Counted from the stretch's first letter, positions 1-10,322 are shown. The stretch: 40,205 nucleotides of DNA from JAZKFT01 sp963845495 (GCA_963845495.1 CAWJTH010000019.1:1-40205); one strand, 5' to 3'. Numbers and translations: made by a program. The notes: generated from the sequence alone by a model not told the origin.

Positions 1-86
1 CAGCAGGGCCGCACCGTTTGCTTACCATCGGCACCAACACACCTTCAACCAGAAACTTTTTGGTTGGTTTTAATGTAACATTTTAA
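1..86 (+). CDS. C-terminal end of a SusC-like TonB-dependent outer-membrane transporter (partial)
   Basis: Only the last 27 codons are in the window; reading from base 3 they end in NFLVGFNVTF followed by TAA at 84-86. An alternating pattern closing on an aromatic residue is the usual last beta strand of SusC/RagA TonB-dependent transporters. The gene ends 12 bases before a SusD-like gene, which is the canonical susC-susD order. By family knowledge it would import xylan oligosaccharides across the outer membrane. The identification rests on the strand-like tail plus the neighbour; plug and barrel domains are outside the window. Confidence 0.75.
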   Translation, partial: AGPHRLLTIGTNTPSTRNFLVGFNVTF

Positions 87-98
87 AAACATAATAAT

Positions 99-2099
99 AT
101 GAAACAGATACAGTCAATTTTGTTTACAGGGGGGGTAGTAGCCGCGTTAATACTATCCGGATGTTCCAAAATTTTGGACGAAACCCCACGCAGTACCTAT
201 ACGCCAACCTATTTTCAAACCACGACGGGTGTTACCGGAGGGCTTACCGCTTTGTATGCCAGCCTTAGGAACATATACGGCAACTCTTATTGGTGGAGCG
301 CTTGCCAAGATGGTACAGACGAAACAACATGGGGCCAAAGCGGCACGGGTGGAGGTAGCTTTCAAGTCGGTGATTACTCCATTCCAGGTGTTTTGCCCAC
401 TCCTTCTAACGGCGATTATGGCCAGCTTTGGGGCAATGCTTATCCATACATTAACACGGCAAGCGGCGTGATCCAAAATGCAGCAACAGCAGGTGTTTCT
501 ACATCTTTAACAGCAGAAGCATATTTTTTCCGTGCCCATTACTATTTTTTGCTAGTGCAGACTTTTGGTGGGGTACCGCTTGATTTAGGGGCGGGAAGAT
601 TGAATTTTAACAATTCTACCGTTCGTACATCTGTTAGGGATTCTGTTAGCATTGTTTACACAAAAGAAATTTTTCCTGATTTAGCCTTTGCCGTTGCAAA
701 TCTCCCGACAACACAACGTTTAACAGGTGCCGTAACAAAACAAGTTGCGCAATTTTATTTGGCAAAGGCTTACCTAACGTATGGCTGGTGGCTCGAAAAC
801 CCGAATGGTGTTCCGTCATATCCGGTAGAAGCTGGAAGCCCTAGAAAAGATCCTAATGGGCAGACTCCATCGTGGTATTATCAACAGGCATATAATCTAG
901 CAACATCGGCTATCCAGAGTCCGGGGACTTACGGTTTGCAACCAACATTTTATGACCTAAACACAGGAGCAAACGACCGCAACAACGAAGAAATGTTATA
1001 CGCCGATCATACCCAATCCAGTTCAACCTATAACGTGAGCAGCCTCACATACGGCGCAGGCGGCCCGCCAGATAATTGGTCAAGCTGGTTTCAAACCTGG
1101 AGCTATCCCAATATTACCAGCTCTACTTCTCCTACGACCTGGAATTCAATTAATTCGGTGCAACGGGCATCCGAGCAATGGGGTGGACGCCCTTGGGTAC
1201 GCAATGCACCGCCAATTGAAGTGTTTACAAAAACATTTGCCGATAAAACCAACGATTCCCGGTATGATGGCACTTTTACAACTGTTTATCGCAGTAATCA
1301 AGTGGAAGCCGGTATAACCCAACCAACTTTGTATAATGCAAACAATTTACCTGTTACGGAGGGTAGTGCCATACTTACATTTTTAAATTCGGATACTACT
1401 GGCATTGATTATTCAAACTCAGTATATAAAAGTAGTATTGGGGCAGGCGTTTTGCCGGGCCGTGCTGATTTTGTAATTGCGCCAAGTGCTATCAATAGGA
1501 TTGTTTACCCTGGCATTTGGAAAACAGGGCCTTACCGCACTGATAACGCAGGAGGGCTGGGAAACCCAAATGCAGGCAGTACTCGTCCTGGTTATGCCGC
1601 CAAGTTTTCTGAATTGTTTTTTATCGCGGCCGAAGCTGCCGTTAAGGGAGCTACAACCACAGCGATATCAGGAGCGTACGCAAATGATGGTTCAGCAAGG
1701 GGATTGATAAATATAATACGTGCCCGTGCAGGTAAATGGAAATACAGCAATGCAAACAGGGCAACGTACATAGCTGATAATAGTGCCGCGATGGTGGCAG
1801 CAACACCTGCAAATATTACCATTGGTTATATTCTTGCCGAACGTTCCCGGGAATTTTATGGCGAAATGTATCGTGTGTTTGATTTGAAGCGTACCCAAAG
1901 ATGGGGTTTGGATAATCAAGATGGCTATAACTATGCTACTTTTACGATTGGTGACATAGCATATAACAACCACACACCAATAGTCAATCATCGTACTATC
2001 CCACTGTCGTATTATTTGGCACCCATCCCGCAGGGGCAGATTGATGCAATGGACATGAGTGATGCGGCCAAAAAAGCGTATCAAAACCCAGGATACTAA
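99..2099 (+). CDS. SusD/RagB-family starch-binding-like outer-membrane lipoprotein
   Basis: A 666-residue surface lipoprotein that caps the SusC channel and binds glycan before import. The N-terminus has a short hydrophobic signal ending in the lipobox LSGC, so Cys22 should be lipidated. It then runs into the typical early segment of the family (KILDETPRSTYTPTYFQ, followed by a TPR-like helical core with AEAYFFRAHYYFLLVQTFG around residue 140). The C-terminus carries the family hallmark ERSREFYGEMYRVFDLKRTQRWG. The length is a little above the usual 500-600 residues. It follows the SusC tail by 12 bases and is followed by a strong hairpin, so the pair probably ends a transcript. Substrate is inferred as xylan from the nearby enzymes; SusD sequence alone does not show it. 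Confidence 0.95.
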   Translation: MKQIQSILFTGGVVAALILSGCSKILDETPRSTYTPTYFQTTTGVTGGLTALYASLRNIYGNSYWWSACQDGTDETTWGQSGTGGGSFQVGDYSIPGVLPTPSNGDYGQLWGNAYPYINTASGVIQNAATAGVSTSLTAEAYFFRAHYYFLLVQTFGGVPLDLGAGRLNFNNSTVRTSVRDSVSIVYTKEIFPDLAFAVANLPTTQRLTGAVTKQVAQFYLAKAYLTYGWWLENPNGVPSYPVEAGSPRKDPNGQTPSWYYQQAYNLATSAIQSPGTYGLQPTFYDLNTGANDRNNEEMLYADHTQSSSTYNVSSLTYGAGGPPDNWSSWFQTWSYPNITSSTSPTTWNSINSVQRASEQWGGRPWVRNAPPIEVFTKTFADKTNDSRYDGTFTTVYRSNQVEAGITQPTLYNANNLPVTEGSAILTFLNSDTTGIDYSNSVYKSSIGAGVLPGRADFVIAPSAINRIVYPGIWKTGPYRTDNAGGLGNPNAGSTRPGYAAKFSELFFIAAEAAVKGATTTAISGAYANDGSARGLINIIRARAGKWKYSNANRATYIADNSAAMVAATPANITIGYILAERSREFYGEMYRVFDLKRTQRWGLDNQDGYNYATFTIGDIAYNNHTPIVNHRTIPLSYYLAPIPQGQIDAMDMSDAAKKAYQNPGY

Positions 2100-2112
2100 T
2101 CATATTCAACTT

Positions 2113-2162
2113 AATGTGAAATGGGGGGAAGAGCTTTGATGTTCTTCTCCCCATTCACATTT
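2113..2162 (+). terminator. Strong hairpin terminator after susD-like gene
   Basis: Near-perfect inverted repeat: the left arm beginning AATGTGAA with a G-rich core pairs with a right arm ending TTCTTCTCCCCATTCACATT, around a short loop near 2136-2141. It starts 14 bases after the stop codon. The T-rich stretch comes about 15 bases after the stem, so it is not a textbook U-tract, but stem strength and position fit transcription end of the SusCD unit. Confidence 0.7.
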
Positions 2163-2675
2163 AAACAAATAGAATAATTTTTTTGAGATAATATCAATAG
2201 AATATAGCTCTAACAGCGACTTGAATCTGAATTAATGGAATTGGCGGCCACTAGATAGACGTACGAAAATTATTTGGCGCTTCAATAAGCAGTCCGCAGG
2301 CCAATCCTAATAAAACATCGCCCAAAAATATATTATTAGCAAATAGAAGAGGGGGTAAAAACCCCCTCCGTTGATAGATTGCTTGCTATATGAAAACACA
2401 AATATTTAATTAAACAAAAATTTGTAGTTAAAAAAATTTATTGAATTTTACCATTTATTGTTTGGTAAAGTGCGGTGTAAGTTTAGGGACATTTTTAAGC
2501 TTCTATGGAATTCTTAAAGAGATCTTTAATAAAAATGCGCACAAGTCCAGCATAAAGTCGTGGTCTTTTATGTGATTTTGCCACTGTAAAATCGTATAAT
2601 ATTTTATTAAGAGTTATTTATCGAGGATAGTCAATTTGCCATCAACGATAAATACAATGCAAATATAATTAATAT

Positions 2676-2706
2676 TTTGCAAAATGTAACCGATTACATC
2701 ATTTTT
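2676..2706 (+). promoter_or_regulatory. LacI-type operator within probable lacI promoter (autoregulation)
   Basis: The 18-mer AATGTAACCGATTACATC at 2683-2700 is a palindrome centred on C|G (2691/2692), the usual geometry of LacI/GalR operators (TGnAAnCGnTTnCA). A TTTG at 2676-2679 sits where a Bacteroidota -33 element would be, and TCATTTTT at 2699-2706, 19 bases after the TTG, is a degenerate -7 element, so the operator fills the spacer. An alternative -7 element, TACATTTG (2729-2736), lies only 6 bases before the ATG. The same operator occurs at 33949-33966. Confidence 0.65.
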
Positions 2707-2742
2707 TATTTTTTTTAAAAAATTATCTTACATTTGAATTTA

Positions 2743-3774
2743 ATGGAAGAAAAGAGAGATATTACAATAAAAGACCTTGCAAAGGAATTAAAACTTTCGA
2801 CTGCCACCGTAAGCAGGGGCCTAGGCGACTTTTCTAAAATAAAGCCCAAAACCAAAAAGCGGATTATGGATTTGGCCCACGAAAGGGGCTATCAGATAAA
2901 TAATTTTGCAAAAAGCCTTCGGCAAAATAAAACCTTTACCATTGGTGTAATAGTGCATGAATTGAATACAAGTTTTATGGTCTCGGTTTTAGCCGGTATT
3001 GAAAGCATACTTGGCGGAACGGAATACGACCTGCTTATTGCCCACAGTGCTGAACAAGGCCAAAAAGAGATTGTAAACGCGAATAATCTTTTTCATAAAC
3101 GTGTAGATGGGCTGATTGTTTCACTAGCGTTTGATACGCCGGATTTGAAACATTTTGACCAATTTTTAAATAAAAAAATACCAGTTGTCTTTTTTGATAG
3201 GGTAGAGGAAATTACCGGTGGCGGCGTAAATGTTATTATCGACAATTTTAAAAGTGGTTACCAAGCCACAAAACATTTATTAGATCAAGGTTGCAAACGG
3301 ATTGCTCATCTTACAGGAAACCTAAGTAGAAACGTATACCAACGAAGGTTTGAAGGTTATAAAACTGCGCTGGCAAAAAATAATATTCCTTACGATGAAA
3401 GCCTCTTGTTTGTGTCTAAACTTAACAAGGAAGACAGTACGGCCGTGGCTCAAAAAATAATAGCTATGGAAAATAGGCCCGATGCACTGTTTGCTGCCGG
3501 CGATTTAGCCGCGACCGTTTGTATCCAAAATTTTAAAGCAACAGGATTAAAAGTTCCAGAAGATATTGCGGTGGTCGGTTTCAATAACGATTTGATAAGC
3601 ACCGTAATTGAACCTAACTTAACCACAATAAACTACTCTGGGTTTCGCATGGGCGAAACGGTGGCTAATTTGCTCCTTGACCATTTCTCGGGCAAAGCAG
3701 ATATTTCTTTTACCGACACGATCATCATGAATTCGGAATTGGTTGTAAGAGCGTCTTCCTTGAAAAAGAAATGA
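2743..3774 (+). CDS. LacI/GalR-family transcriptional regulator
   Basis: A 343-residue DNA-binding repressor or activator of sugar genes. The N-terminal helix-turn-helix is ITIKDLAKELKLSTATVSRGLGD (about residues 6-28), followed by the hinge region (NNFAKSLRQ, about 56-64). Then comes a periplasmic-binding-protein-like effector domain with DGLIVSLA, VVFFDRV, IDNFKSGYQATKHLLDQGCKRIAHLTG and the closing block EDIAVVGFNNDLISTVIEPNLTTINY. I prefer the ATG at 2743 to an in-frame TTG three codons upstream because MEEKRDITIKDLA matches family starts. A CG-centred palindromic operator lies 43 bases upstream, so it probably regulates itself; a matching site precedes the GH43-GH67 operon. The effector is inferred to be a xylan-derived sugar or uronate. 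It is a paralogue of the convergent regulator that follows. Confidence 0.95.
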   Translation: MEEKRDITIKDLAKELKLSTATVSRGLGDFSKIKPKTKKRIMDLAHERGYQINNFAKSLRQNKTFTIGVIVHELNTSFMVSVLAGIESILGGTEYDLLIAHSAEQGQKEIVNANNLFHKRVDGLIVSLAFDTPDLKHFDQFLNKKIPVVFFDRVEEITGGGVNVIIDNFKSGYQATKHLLDQGCKRIAHLTGNLSRNVYQRRFEGYKTALAKNNIPYDESLLFVSKLNKEDSTAVAQKIIAMENRPDALFAAGDLAATVCIQNFKATGLKVPEDIAVVGFNNDLISTVIEPNLTTINYSGFRMGETVANLLLDHFSGKADISFTDTIIMNSELVVRASSLKKK

Positions 3775-3818
3775 TTTGGATTTTAACTGTTTACAATTAG
3801 GCATTTCATTTTGAAAGA

Positions 3819-3864
3819 TTTTTATCATCTTCTTGTTACAAATTAGCAAGAAGATGATAAAAAA
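3819..3864. terminator. Bidirectional terminator between convergent lacI genes
   Basis: A 17-base T-rich arm at 3819-3835 (starting TTTTTATCATC) pairs with a complementary A-rich arm at 3848-3864 (3847 unpaired or at the loop edge), around a loop of about 11 bases. The A-run on one side and T-run on the other give a U-tract in both directions, as expected for two genes transcribed toward each other. Confidence 0.8.
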
Positions 3865-3918
3865 GGAATTTGGCAACATGATGACCAATTCTTTTAACCT
3901 AATTATAAAACTGACATT

Positions 3919-4951
3919 TTATTGTTTATCAGCGTTTTTAAGCGATGATTCCCTTACAACAAGTTCCGACCGTAAAAAAGCGGTAAGTACTGCTGCTTTA
4001 CCCGACTCATTATTCAATGCATCAATCAAATAACGCATAGCCCTTTCGCCTATTTGGCGACCCGGATAATTTATTGTAGTAAGGTTTGGCTCCACCAATT
4101 GAGTTGTCAAATCATTATTAAAACCTGCGAAAGCTATATCTTTTGGTATATTAATGCCAGCTTTCTTTAAGACTAACCATACAACTAACGGCACAATCAT
4201 CTTCTGGGGCGAAGACTCCATCTGGTAGTTGCTCCATATTCAATATTTTTTCAGCGGCAGCTTCGCCAGCTTGGCGGCTGAGGTCATTGTAAATCACCAA
4301 ATTTTCATCAAAAGGAATTCCTGCAGATTCTAATGCATCCTTGTATCCTTGGAATCTTTTCGCATAAACATTTTTATCTGACTTTACCGTCATGTGTAAA
4401 ATACGCCTGCATCCTTGCGAAATTAAATGGCTTGTTGCTTCTTTGGCAGCCTTTCTGTTATCTATGGCAACCCTCGTATAATAATCTTGATCGGGCACCC
4501 TGTCGAAAAAAACAATGGGTATTCCGCTTTCCAAAAAAGTGTCAAAATGCTGCATGTCATTTAACTGTGAAAGTGAAACCAGCAAACCATCTACTTTGCA
4601 GTTGAGCATAGCAGCGGCATTCGTAATTTCTTGTTCGCCACTATCAAACGACTGGCTAACCATTAGGTTGAAACCAGAATTGCTTGCAACGCTTTCAATT
4701 CCTGAAAAGATAGATGACATTAAATAACTGTCTAATCTAGGAATAATAATTCCTATCGTAAGTGGAAGTGCATCCTTGTCTTTCAAATTTTTTGCAAATT
4801 GATTGGATTTATATCCCAACGATTGGGCAAGATCGTGAATGCGTTTACGCGTTTCTTGTTTAACAATCGTACTGTTCTGTAAAGCCCTACATACTGTAGT
4901 AACTGACATATCCATTTGTTTAGCTATGTCTTGAATAGTTGTCTTGGTCAT
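3919..4951 (-). pseudogene. LacI/GalR-family regulator with a single-base frameshift
   Basis: Paralogue of the neighbouring lacI, with the same restored length (343 residues). It starts with the helix-turn-helix TIQDIAKQMDMSVTTVCRALQN and keeps the effector-domain blocks VDGLLVSLS, PIVFFDRVP and, after the lesion, DIAFAGFNNDLTTQLVEPNLTTINY. The frame breaks in the run at 4162-4164: one surplus base turns SLKEAGINIPKD into SLKESWH and a premature stop. Deleting that base restores an unbroken protein, so the lesion is recent or is a sequencing error. A truncated product would lack the last strands of the effector domain and the dimer-contact region. No CG-centred operator like that of the partner is visible upstream (4952-5100). 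Confidence 0.85.
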
Positions 4952-6245
4952 ATTCGTTAAAATTTATTTTTAAAAATGACTGAGAACCATTCATCTTCAA
5001 ACAATCGTTTTTTCCGTTTTATTCAAATGGTTTCAAGAACAATACTAAAAATAAAAGCACTTTTCAACTACCTTATATGTTGATGATAATGACCTAAATG
5101 TTCAAAAAGTGCCTTTTTTGGATGATTTTGGTACTTTTAGATACCACTTAAAACGATTTTTTTAAGGAAAAATGAAAATTGTAGCCCCAAAAACCATAGA
5201 TAGGATAGAACGTTTCTTAAGTTCGATTTGGTGTCTAATAAGTGGTTACTTCTAAAAATGGCATCACTACAAATCATAAAAAATATTAAAATTTAAGAGT
5301 ATATTATTTAAGGCTAAAGCTTGCATTGCATTTATGCTGAGATTAACATAAATTGTATTTTTAAAAGATAAAGTGTGGAGTGTGAAAATGCTTCGGGTGT
5401 TACTTTACATCGCTTCGTTTGAAATTGAATATGACCTATTTCATTCTCAATGCCTTAAGACCAACATCATGGGATAAATGTCAACTAAGAATTTTTCCAG
5501 TTTATGTTCAACCAGAATTTGCAATTGTAGCATTAAGGTTAGTATACTGGAAAATGGATTGTACGGCCCAATGTTTGGCTAAGCAAAACAAAAACTTAAA
5601 CAGGAAAAATTAAATATGAATGGGAATCATGACCTAAACCTTGTCACATTTTGTAGCATTTTGGACATTTGTGTGATAAAAATGTCTAAAAGTGCTATCA
5701 ACAGAAGAAAATATTATTGAAATTGCGTTCCTGTAAAATCAAATTAATTTTCCCGATTGCTTCTTGTTTCTAAATACTAGCCTAGACAATATCGGTTATA
5801 TGAGATTTATTTTACGAACGAAAATGCTGTTTCTTGTAATGCCTTAATTCAACATGGGCAAAGTCTATTATAAACGCTAAAGTATTTTAAGTACTGCAAC
5901 CATTTAAAGGTCATTTTAAATTAAAATGATTGGAGATAGCAAGCGACGATTTTCTGACAATAAATTACCGGATGTATTGATGCGGCCAAGCAGATATCAA
6001 TAAATGTGCTTTGTATTGGCCTTGAAATTATACTGCCAAATGAACTGATTGGCCTATGAAATTTAACGATTGCAACACAACTGTGCCAAATTCAAAAATG
6101 GAACGGCAGAATTTATTGCCGCCTTAGCAGTTATATAAAATTTACCGTCCGAATTCCTATTAGTTTTTTACCAAAACAAAGACTGATTTTCCGGCATAAG
6201 TCGGTTGCCAACGCAATTCTATTTTTTTTCATTAATAAATTCCAT
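4952..6245. other. 1.3-kb AT-rich region without a supported gene
   Basis: No reading frame here shows family features; the longest ATG-started frame (5419-5613, 64 codons) has no recognisable motif. What is visible: an imperfect inverted repeat at 5655-5696, a GCACTTTT (from 5058) paired at distance with AAAAAGTGC (ending 5112), and the presumed promoter of the GH30 gene toward 6246. The size is large for two promoters, so eroded genes or an undetected RNA are possible, but I see no direct evidence. Confidence 0.5.
5655..5696. repeat. Imperfect inverted repeat (hairpin)
   Basis: AGCATTTTGGACATTT (5655-5670) can pair with AAAATGTCTAAAAGTGCT (5679-5696), leaving an 8-base loop, one bulged base and one G-U pair. 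It lies in the middle of a gene-free stretch. It could be an orphan terminator, part of a small RNA or the relic of a mobile palindrome; the sequence does not decide. Confidence 0.45.
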
Positions 6246-9200
6246 ATGAAACATCATTTACTCAAATTTTTTAAGAAAGCCATGTTGCTTTCAACAATAA
6301 CAATCCTTCAAATCTTTGCTTATGGGCAAACTAAAACTGCATCGGTAACATTGAACAAGAATGTAACCTACCAAAAAATTACAGGCTTTGGAGGCTTTGT
6401 AAATAGCCCGCAATTTGGTTACGGATTCATGAGCAGCGATGAAATTAATACTGTGTGGAATACTAGCGCTACCGGCTACAACATTATGCGCATTTATATT
6501 CCTATTGGCGACACCACCTTGTCCCTGTCAATAGCCGCATGGAGCCAGGCATTAAGTACCGCACAACTAGCAAAATCTTTGGGTTTAAAAGTTTTTGCGA
6601 CGCCTTGGTCGATGCCGGCGGCATGGAAAACAAAAAATACTATCAATGCAGTTGATTCTACTGGGGCATCAGCTTCCCTTGCTCCAGCACATTACGCAGA
6701 TTATGCCAATTACCTTAACAACTTTGTTGTTTATATGAGGACCAATGGGGTAGAGCTTGATGCTATATCTATACAAAATGAGCCTAATGAGCAGGCTACA
6801 TATGCTGGCTGTATCTGGTCGCCAGCTCAAATTGCTACATTTTTAAAACAAAACGCCCCAGTTATTAGCTGTAAAGTAATGGCTGCCGAATCGGTTGGTA
6901 TTTCGGATGATTATGTGAATGCCATGACTGCGGATACTGCAGTAATGAATCATTTGGGCATATATGCCGGGCATCAGTATGGCGGTATTTCAACAACGGC
7001 CGTACAAAACATGCAAGCAAAGGGAAAAGAAGTGTGGATGACCGAGTTTCTTTTAAACTGGAACTCAGGCACGACACGCAATTTTAGCTGGGGCACCGAT
7101 GCGTTTACTTTTGCCAATGCTGTAAACCTTGCAATGGTGGACAATGTAAATGCTTGGGTACACTATGCAGCAAAACGATATTATGGAATGATAGGAGATG
7201 GAACTAATGGTACCACACTCGGGGTTATAACCAAACGTGGCAATATCTTAACCCAATTTGCAAAATATATTACCGGGGCTACGCGTATCCAACATACATG
7301 GAGCGATACTACAAATGTTTTAAACGGCTCATCTTATTTATCGGCAAGCGGCGATAGTGTGATTGTTGAAGTAATCAACTCTTCAAATAATAATTATAGA
7401 TTGACCGTAAACTTACCTTTTTTAACCTTGCATGGAAGATCTGTTACTACAACTGCAACAACAAGCTTAGTTGAGACCGATACGGTGTTAGCTACTGAAA
7501 GTGCCCGGCTAAAAGTGAATATAAGCCCATCAAGCGTTACAACGCTTATCTACGTTAAAAGTCACGATCTTGTTCCATCGCAGATGACCAGCCAGGTTGT
7601 AAATTATGATACGATTGAAAGCCAGACGCCCACCAACCCGTTATTTGGGACGGCTTACAAATTAAGCGGCAAATCCTCCGTTATATTCAAAAGCGGTACG
7701 CCACTTATAAGCGCCAATACCACCCTTAGCAACGGATACTTGGCACTGAACAAAAAATTCAACCGTTTGGTATTTCATGTCGCAACTATAAGCTCAGCAA
7801 GTGGTTATACATCCGCCAATACCACATTATATTACGTAAACAGTGCAGGCACGGTCAATTCGCATAATTATGGTACGGTAAACTTAACCGCCAGTGGTAA
7901 TTTTGATATGGTATTTGACATTTCCCCTAATGTACTGACCGATGGATGCCAAGGTATTTTAAGTCTCACGAACGGAAATTTTACATCAATATTGACCATA
8001 CAGTTTGGCAATGTTTATTTCGCCATCGGTAACGAGAAGGGTTACAGATTTAGCGGGGTCTACAGCGGCTACGATAGCCACTTACTAGATGCCTTGGATG
8101 ACGCCACAAATACAACGATGGACTTTACCGGCGTAACTGGCATACCAGCCGGAACAAATTGGAATGCAGTGGCAGCAAACAAAAATTGCATATATTATGT
8201 TCAATCAGGCGCAGCTGTGGCCAGCCAGCCAAACGTTATAGCTGGAACAAATAGCCAAACCCTTAAATTGGTTGATGGAGCTGGTGATTTTTATTCGCCC
8301 ACAAACTTTACCGCTACCAACGCTTCTTACCAGGCTACTATAAATGGTTATAAAATGCTGGTACTTCCTTTTGACGCAACAATCCCAACCGGTGTTTCTG
8401 CGTTCAATCTTCAATATAGTAATAATACCCTCCTTGTCGGTAATTTGATTTATACAAGTACTATTCCCGCCAATACACCTGTTTTGGTAACTGGTAACGG
8501 AACTTTTACATTCCTAGGTTCGGGCAATGTTACCCCAATGCCAAACCTTGTTTCAGGTATAGCCAACGGGATTTATATTGGTATAAATATGCCTATCGGA
8601 AGCTATTATCTTAATGTAAACAATGGCACGGCCTCTTTCAGTCGTTCAACTACTACAGTTCGCCCAATAAGTTCATTTGATGCTTACTTAAGTCTTGGCG
8701 CTTCTGTTACGGCGGCCAGTATTCCATTAAAACTCCCCATTGTACCAATTGCATTTACAGGCTGCCCTAACGTAAATTTAATTGTTGCAAGACCGGGATA
8801 TAACAGCTACAACAATGAGCCTTTGTCTATGTACAATTTAGATACCGCGACAGGTGCGGCCACACTAATACCAGGCGGCCCTGTAAAAGACCAGTCTACG
8901 AACGTAAACATTGATTTAAACGGTATAGGCTTAAACGCACAGGACGGTTTTGTATACGGCATTAGAGATTCCATCAACACGGCCAGAACCGCCCAAACTG
9001 CTATATTGTATCGGGTTGGTAGCAATTATGGCAGTTACACATTGGGCACATTGCCCGCACCAGCTTTATCCGGTGTTGAAAACTTGGCTGTCGTTAACCC
9101 TTCTGCAGGTACTTTCGATGACCAAGGCAATTATTATTACATTGGTATGGCAGGTGTTTACGCTTCAAACGCCTTTACGCCCAGCAGTTATTATGTAGGA

Positions 9201-9990
9201 AAATTGGCCAATGTTGCGGCACTAATTGGAGGTACTGGGCAACTTGTTGCTACCTGGACAAAAATTAATCTTGACAATGCGCCTGCTTCCTATAAAACAA
9301 GTATTTACACCACCATTACCTCAACATCAGGCTCAGGTGCTGGCACTAGTTTTCAGGATATAACTTACAGCAACCTTTACAGAAGCTTGTATGTATACGC
9401 GGCATATAACACAGGCTCAGGCTTATGCGGGTCAGTTGATTGGCATTAATCCTGCCAGCGGCGTAGCAACATTTTATGCAAATCCACCTGCTTTTGGCGC
9501 ATCTAATAACGAGGTAGCAGGTATTTCAACCACAGCAAGTGGTAACCTGCGGGTATTTATGAGCAGCGGCGATATTTACAAACCAGTGATGGCCAATAAC
9601 GGTGATTTTACAAGTACGTTGGCGAAAGTTGGGGCTTCTGGCGTTACACCGCTTGGTGTAACAGGTAGCATAAGGGCTGATCTTGCCAGTTGTGCCACAG
9701 GGTCAAGCACTTTGCCAACTAGCCGACCAAATGCTATTGACCCAAGGCTTACGAACAGCATTGTGGCTGTGCCTAACCCAGCACAAGGCATTACTACCAT
9801 TACCGTTGGGCAAATGCTTAGCAATGCAACCATTAAGTTGTTGGATATCACAGGTAACGTAATTTCCGAGAAAACGGGTGTTTTCGGAAATTCGTTTCAA
9901 ATGGATATGACGGGGAAAGCTAGCGGCCTTTACACCATAGAGGTAATACAAGGCGGTAATATTCAAAATGTAAAAGTGATGAAACCATAA
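6246..9990 (+). pseudogene. Secreted multidomain GH30 xylanase with T9SS sorting domain, one frameshift
   Basis: With one surplus G removed in the run 9429-9431 this encodes 1247 residues. Order: Sec signal peptide (about 1-28, ending FAYGQ); GH30 barrel and side beta domain (about 33-435) with GFGG, acid/base Glu179 in ISIQNEPNE and nucleophile Glu267 in EVWMTEFLL; a long beta-rich region without known motifs (about 436-830); a propeller-like region (about 835-1150) with SMYNLDTATGAATLI and LNAQDGFVYGI, resembling DUF6923; and a type IX secretion C-terminal domain (last ~80 residues: AVPNPAQGITTITV, KLLDITGNV, GLYTIEVIQGG). The barrel resembles the GH30_7/30_8 xylanases; AKRYYG falls near the position of the Arg that reads glucuronate in GH30_8. 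The shift falls in the propeller region, so a truncated product would keep catalysis but lose the T9SS signal and hence surface export. Substrate is probably glucuronoxylan. Confidence 0.85.
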
Positions 9991-10080
9991 CTTTTGCCAT
10001 GTTTGAGTTAAAAGGTAAACTGGCAATAATTGAGTAGCGTTTATTTCAATTTTTCAGGAAGAATTTCAAATTCTAATATC

Positions 10081-10114
10081 AATCCCTTCCCATAAACAAG
10101 GAGGGGATTTTTTT
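10081..10114 (+). terminator. Rho-independent terminator after GH30
   Basis: AATCCCTTCC (10081-10090) pairs with GGAGGGGATT (10100-10109) around a nine-base loop, followed directly by a run of T residues to 10114. It lies 91 bases after the GH30 stop codon. Confidence 0.8.
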
Positions 10115-10133
10115 AAGGCAAGGGTATTGAAAA

Positions 10134-10164
10134 CGACAAAAGCACCCTTACGGTGCTTTTGTCG
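10134..10164. terminator. Second perfect hairpin, 13-bp stem
   Basis: CGACAAAAGCACC (10134-10146) and GGTGCTTTTGTCG (10152-10164) are exact reverse complements with a five-base loop. It comes 20 bases after the GH30 terminator and before the convergent small gene on the other strand, so it may back up termination from either side. Neither side has a strong T-run next to the stem. Confidence 0.6.
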
Positions 10165-10322
10165 CTATTTATTATTTGATATAAACCTTAAATTCTTCTT
10201 TGCGCTTTTGTTGTGGGGGCATTACGCCGCTGTCATCAACCCGAAAAAATCAGTATTCACTTTTCAAATTTCGTTGTACTTAATGGCACAGGAATTTGTT
10301 TCTTTATATTTTGCTTGCGTAC

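Larger units (their letters stand above)
2100..2742. other. Gene-free spacer between susD and lacI
   Basis: About 640 bases with no ORF I can support on either strand. It holds the susD terminator, a second hairpin with arms GAGGGGGT (2349-2356) and ACCCCCTC (2361-2368) around a four-A loop, and near its right end the LacI-type operator and AT-rich promoter region of the following gene. I looked for decayed coding sequence around 2230-2330 and recognised nothing. Confidence 0.6.
9991..10322. other. Spacer with tandem hairpins
   Basis: Apart from the two hairpins at 10081-10114 and 10134-10164 I see no gene or site. It separates GH30 (+) from the convergent small-gene pair (-), and short frames here have no family features. 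Confidence 0.5.

Noticed and set aside
2734..2742. TTG start for the first lacI, three codons before the ATG
   Set aside because: The ATG at 2743 gives the normal family N-terminus, and the TTG is part of the TACATTTG promoter-like element.
5419..5613. 64-codon plus-strand frame in the gap before GH30
   Set aside because: No motif, no promoter and no neighbour support; length is within chance for this base composition.
6194..6212. AAGTCGGTTGCCAACGC upstream of GH30 as a third LacI site
   Set aside because: Only one half resembles the operator; the other half lacks the required symmetry.
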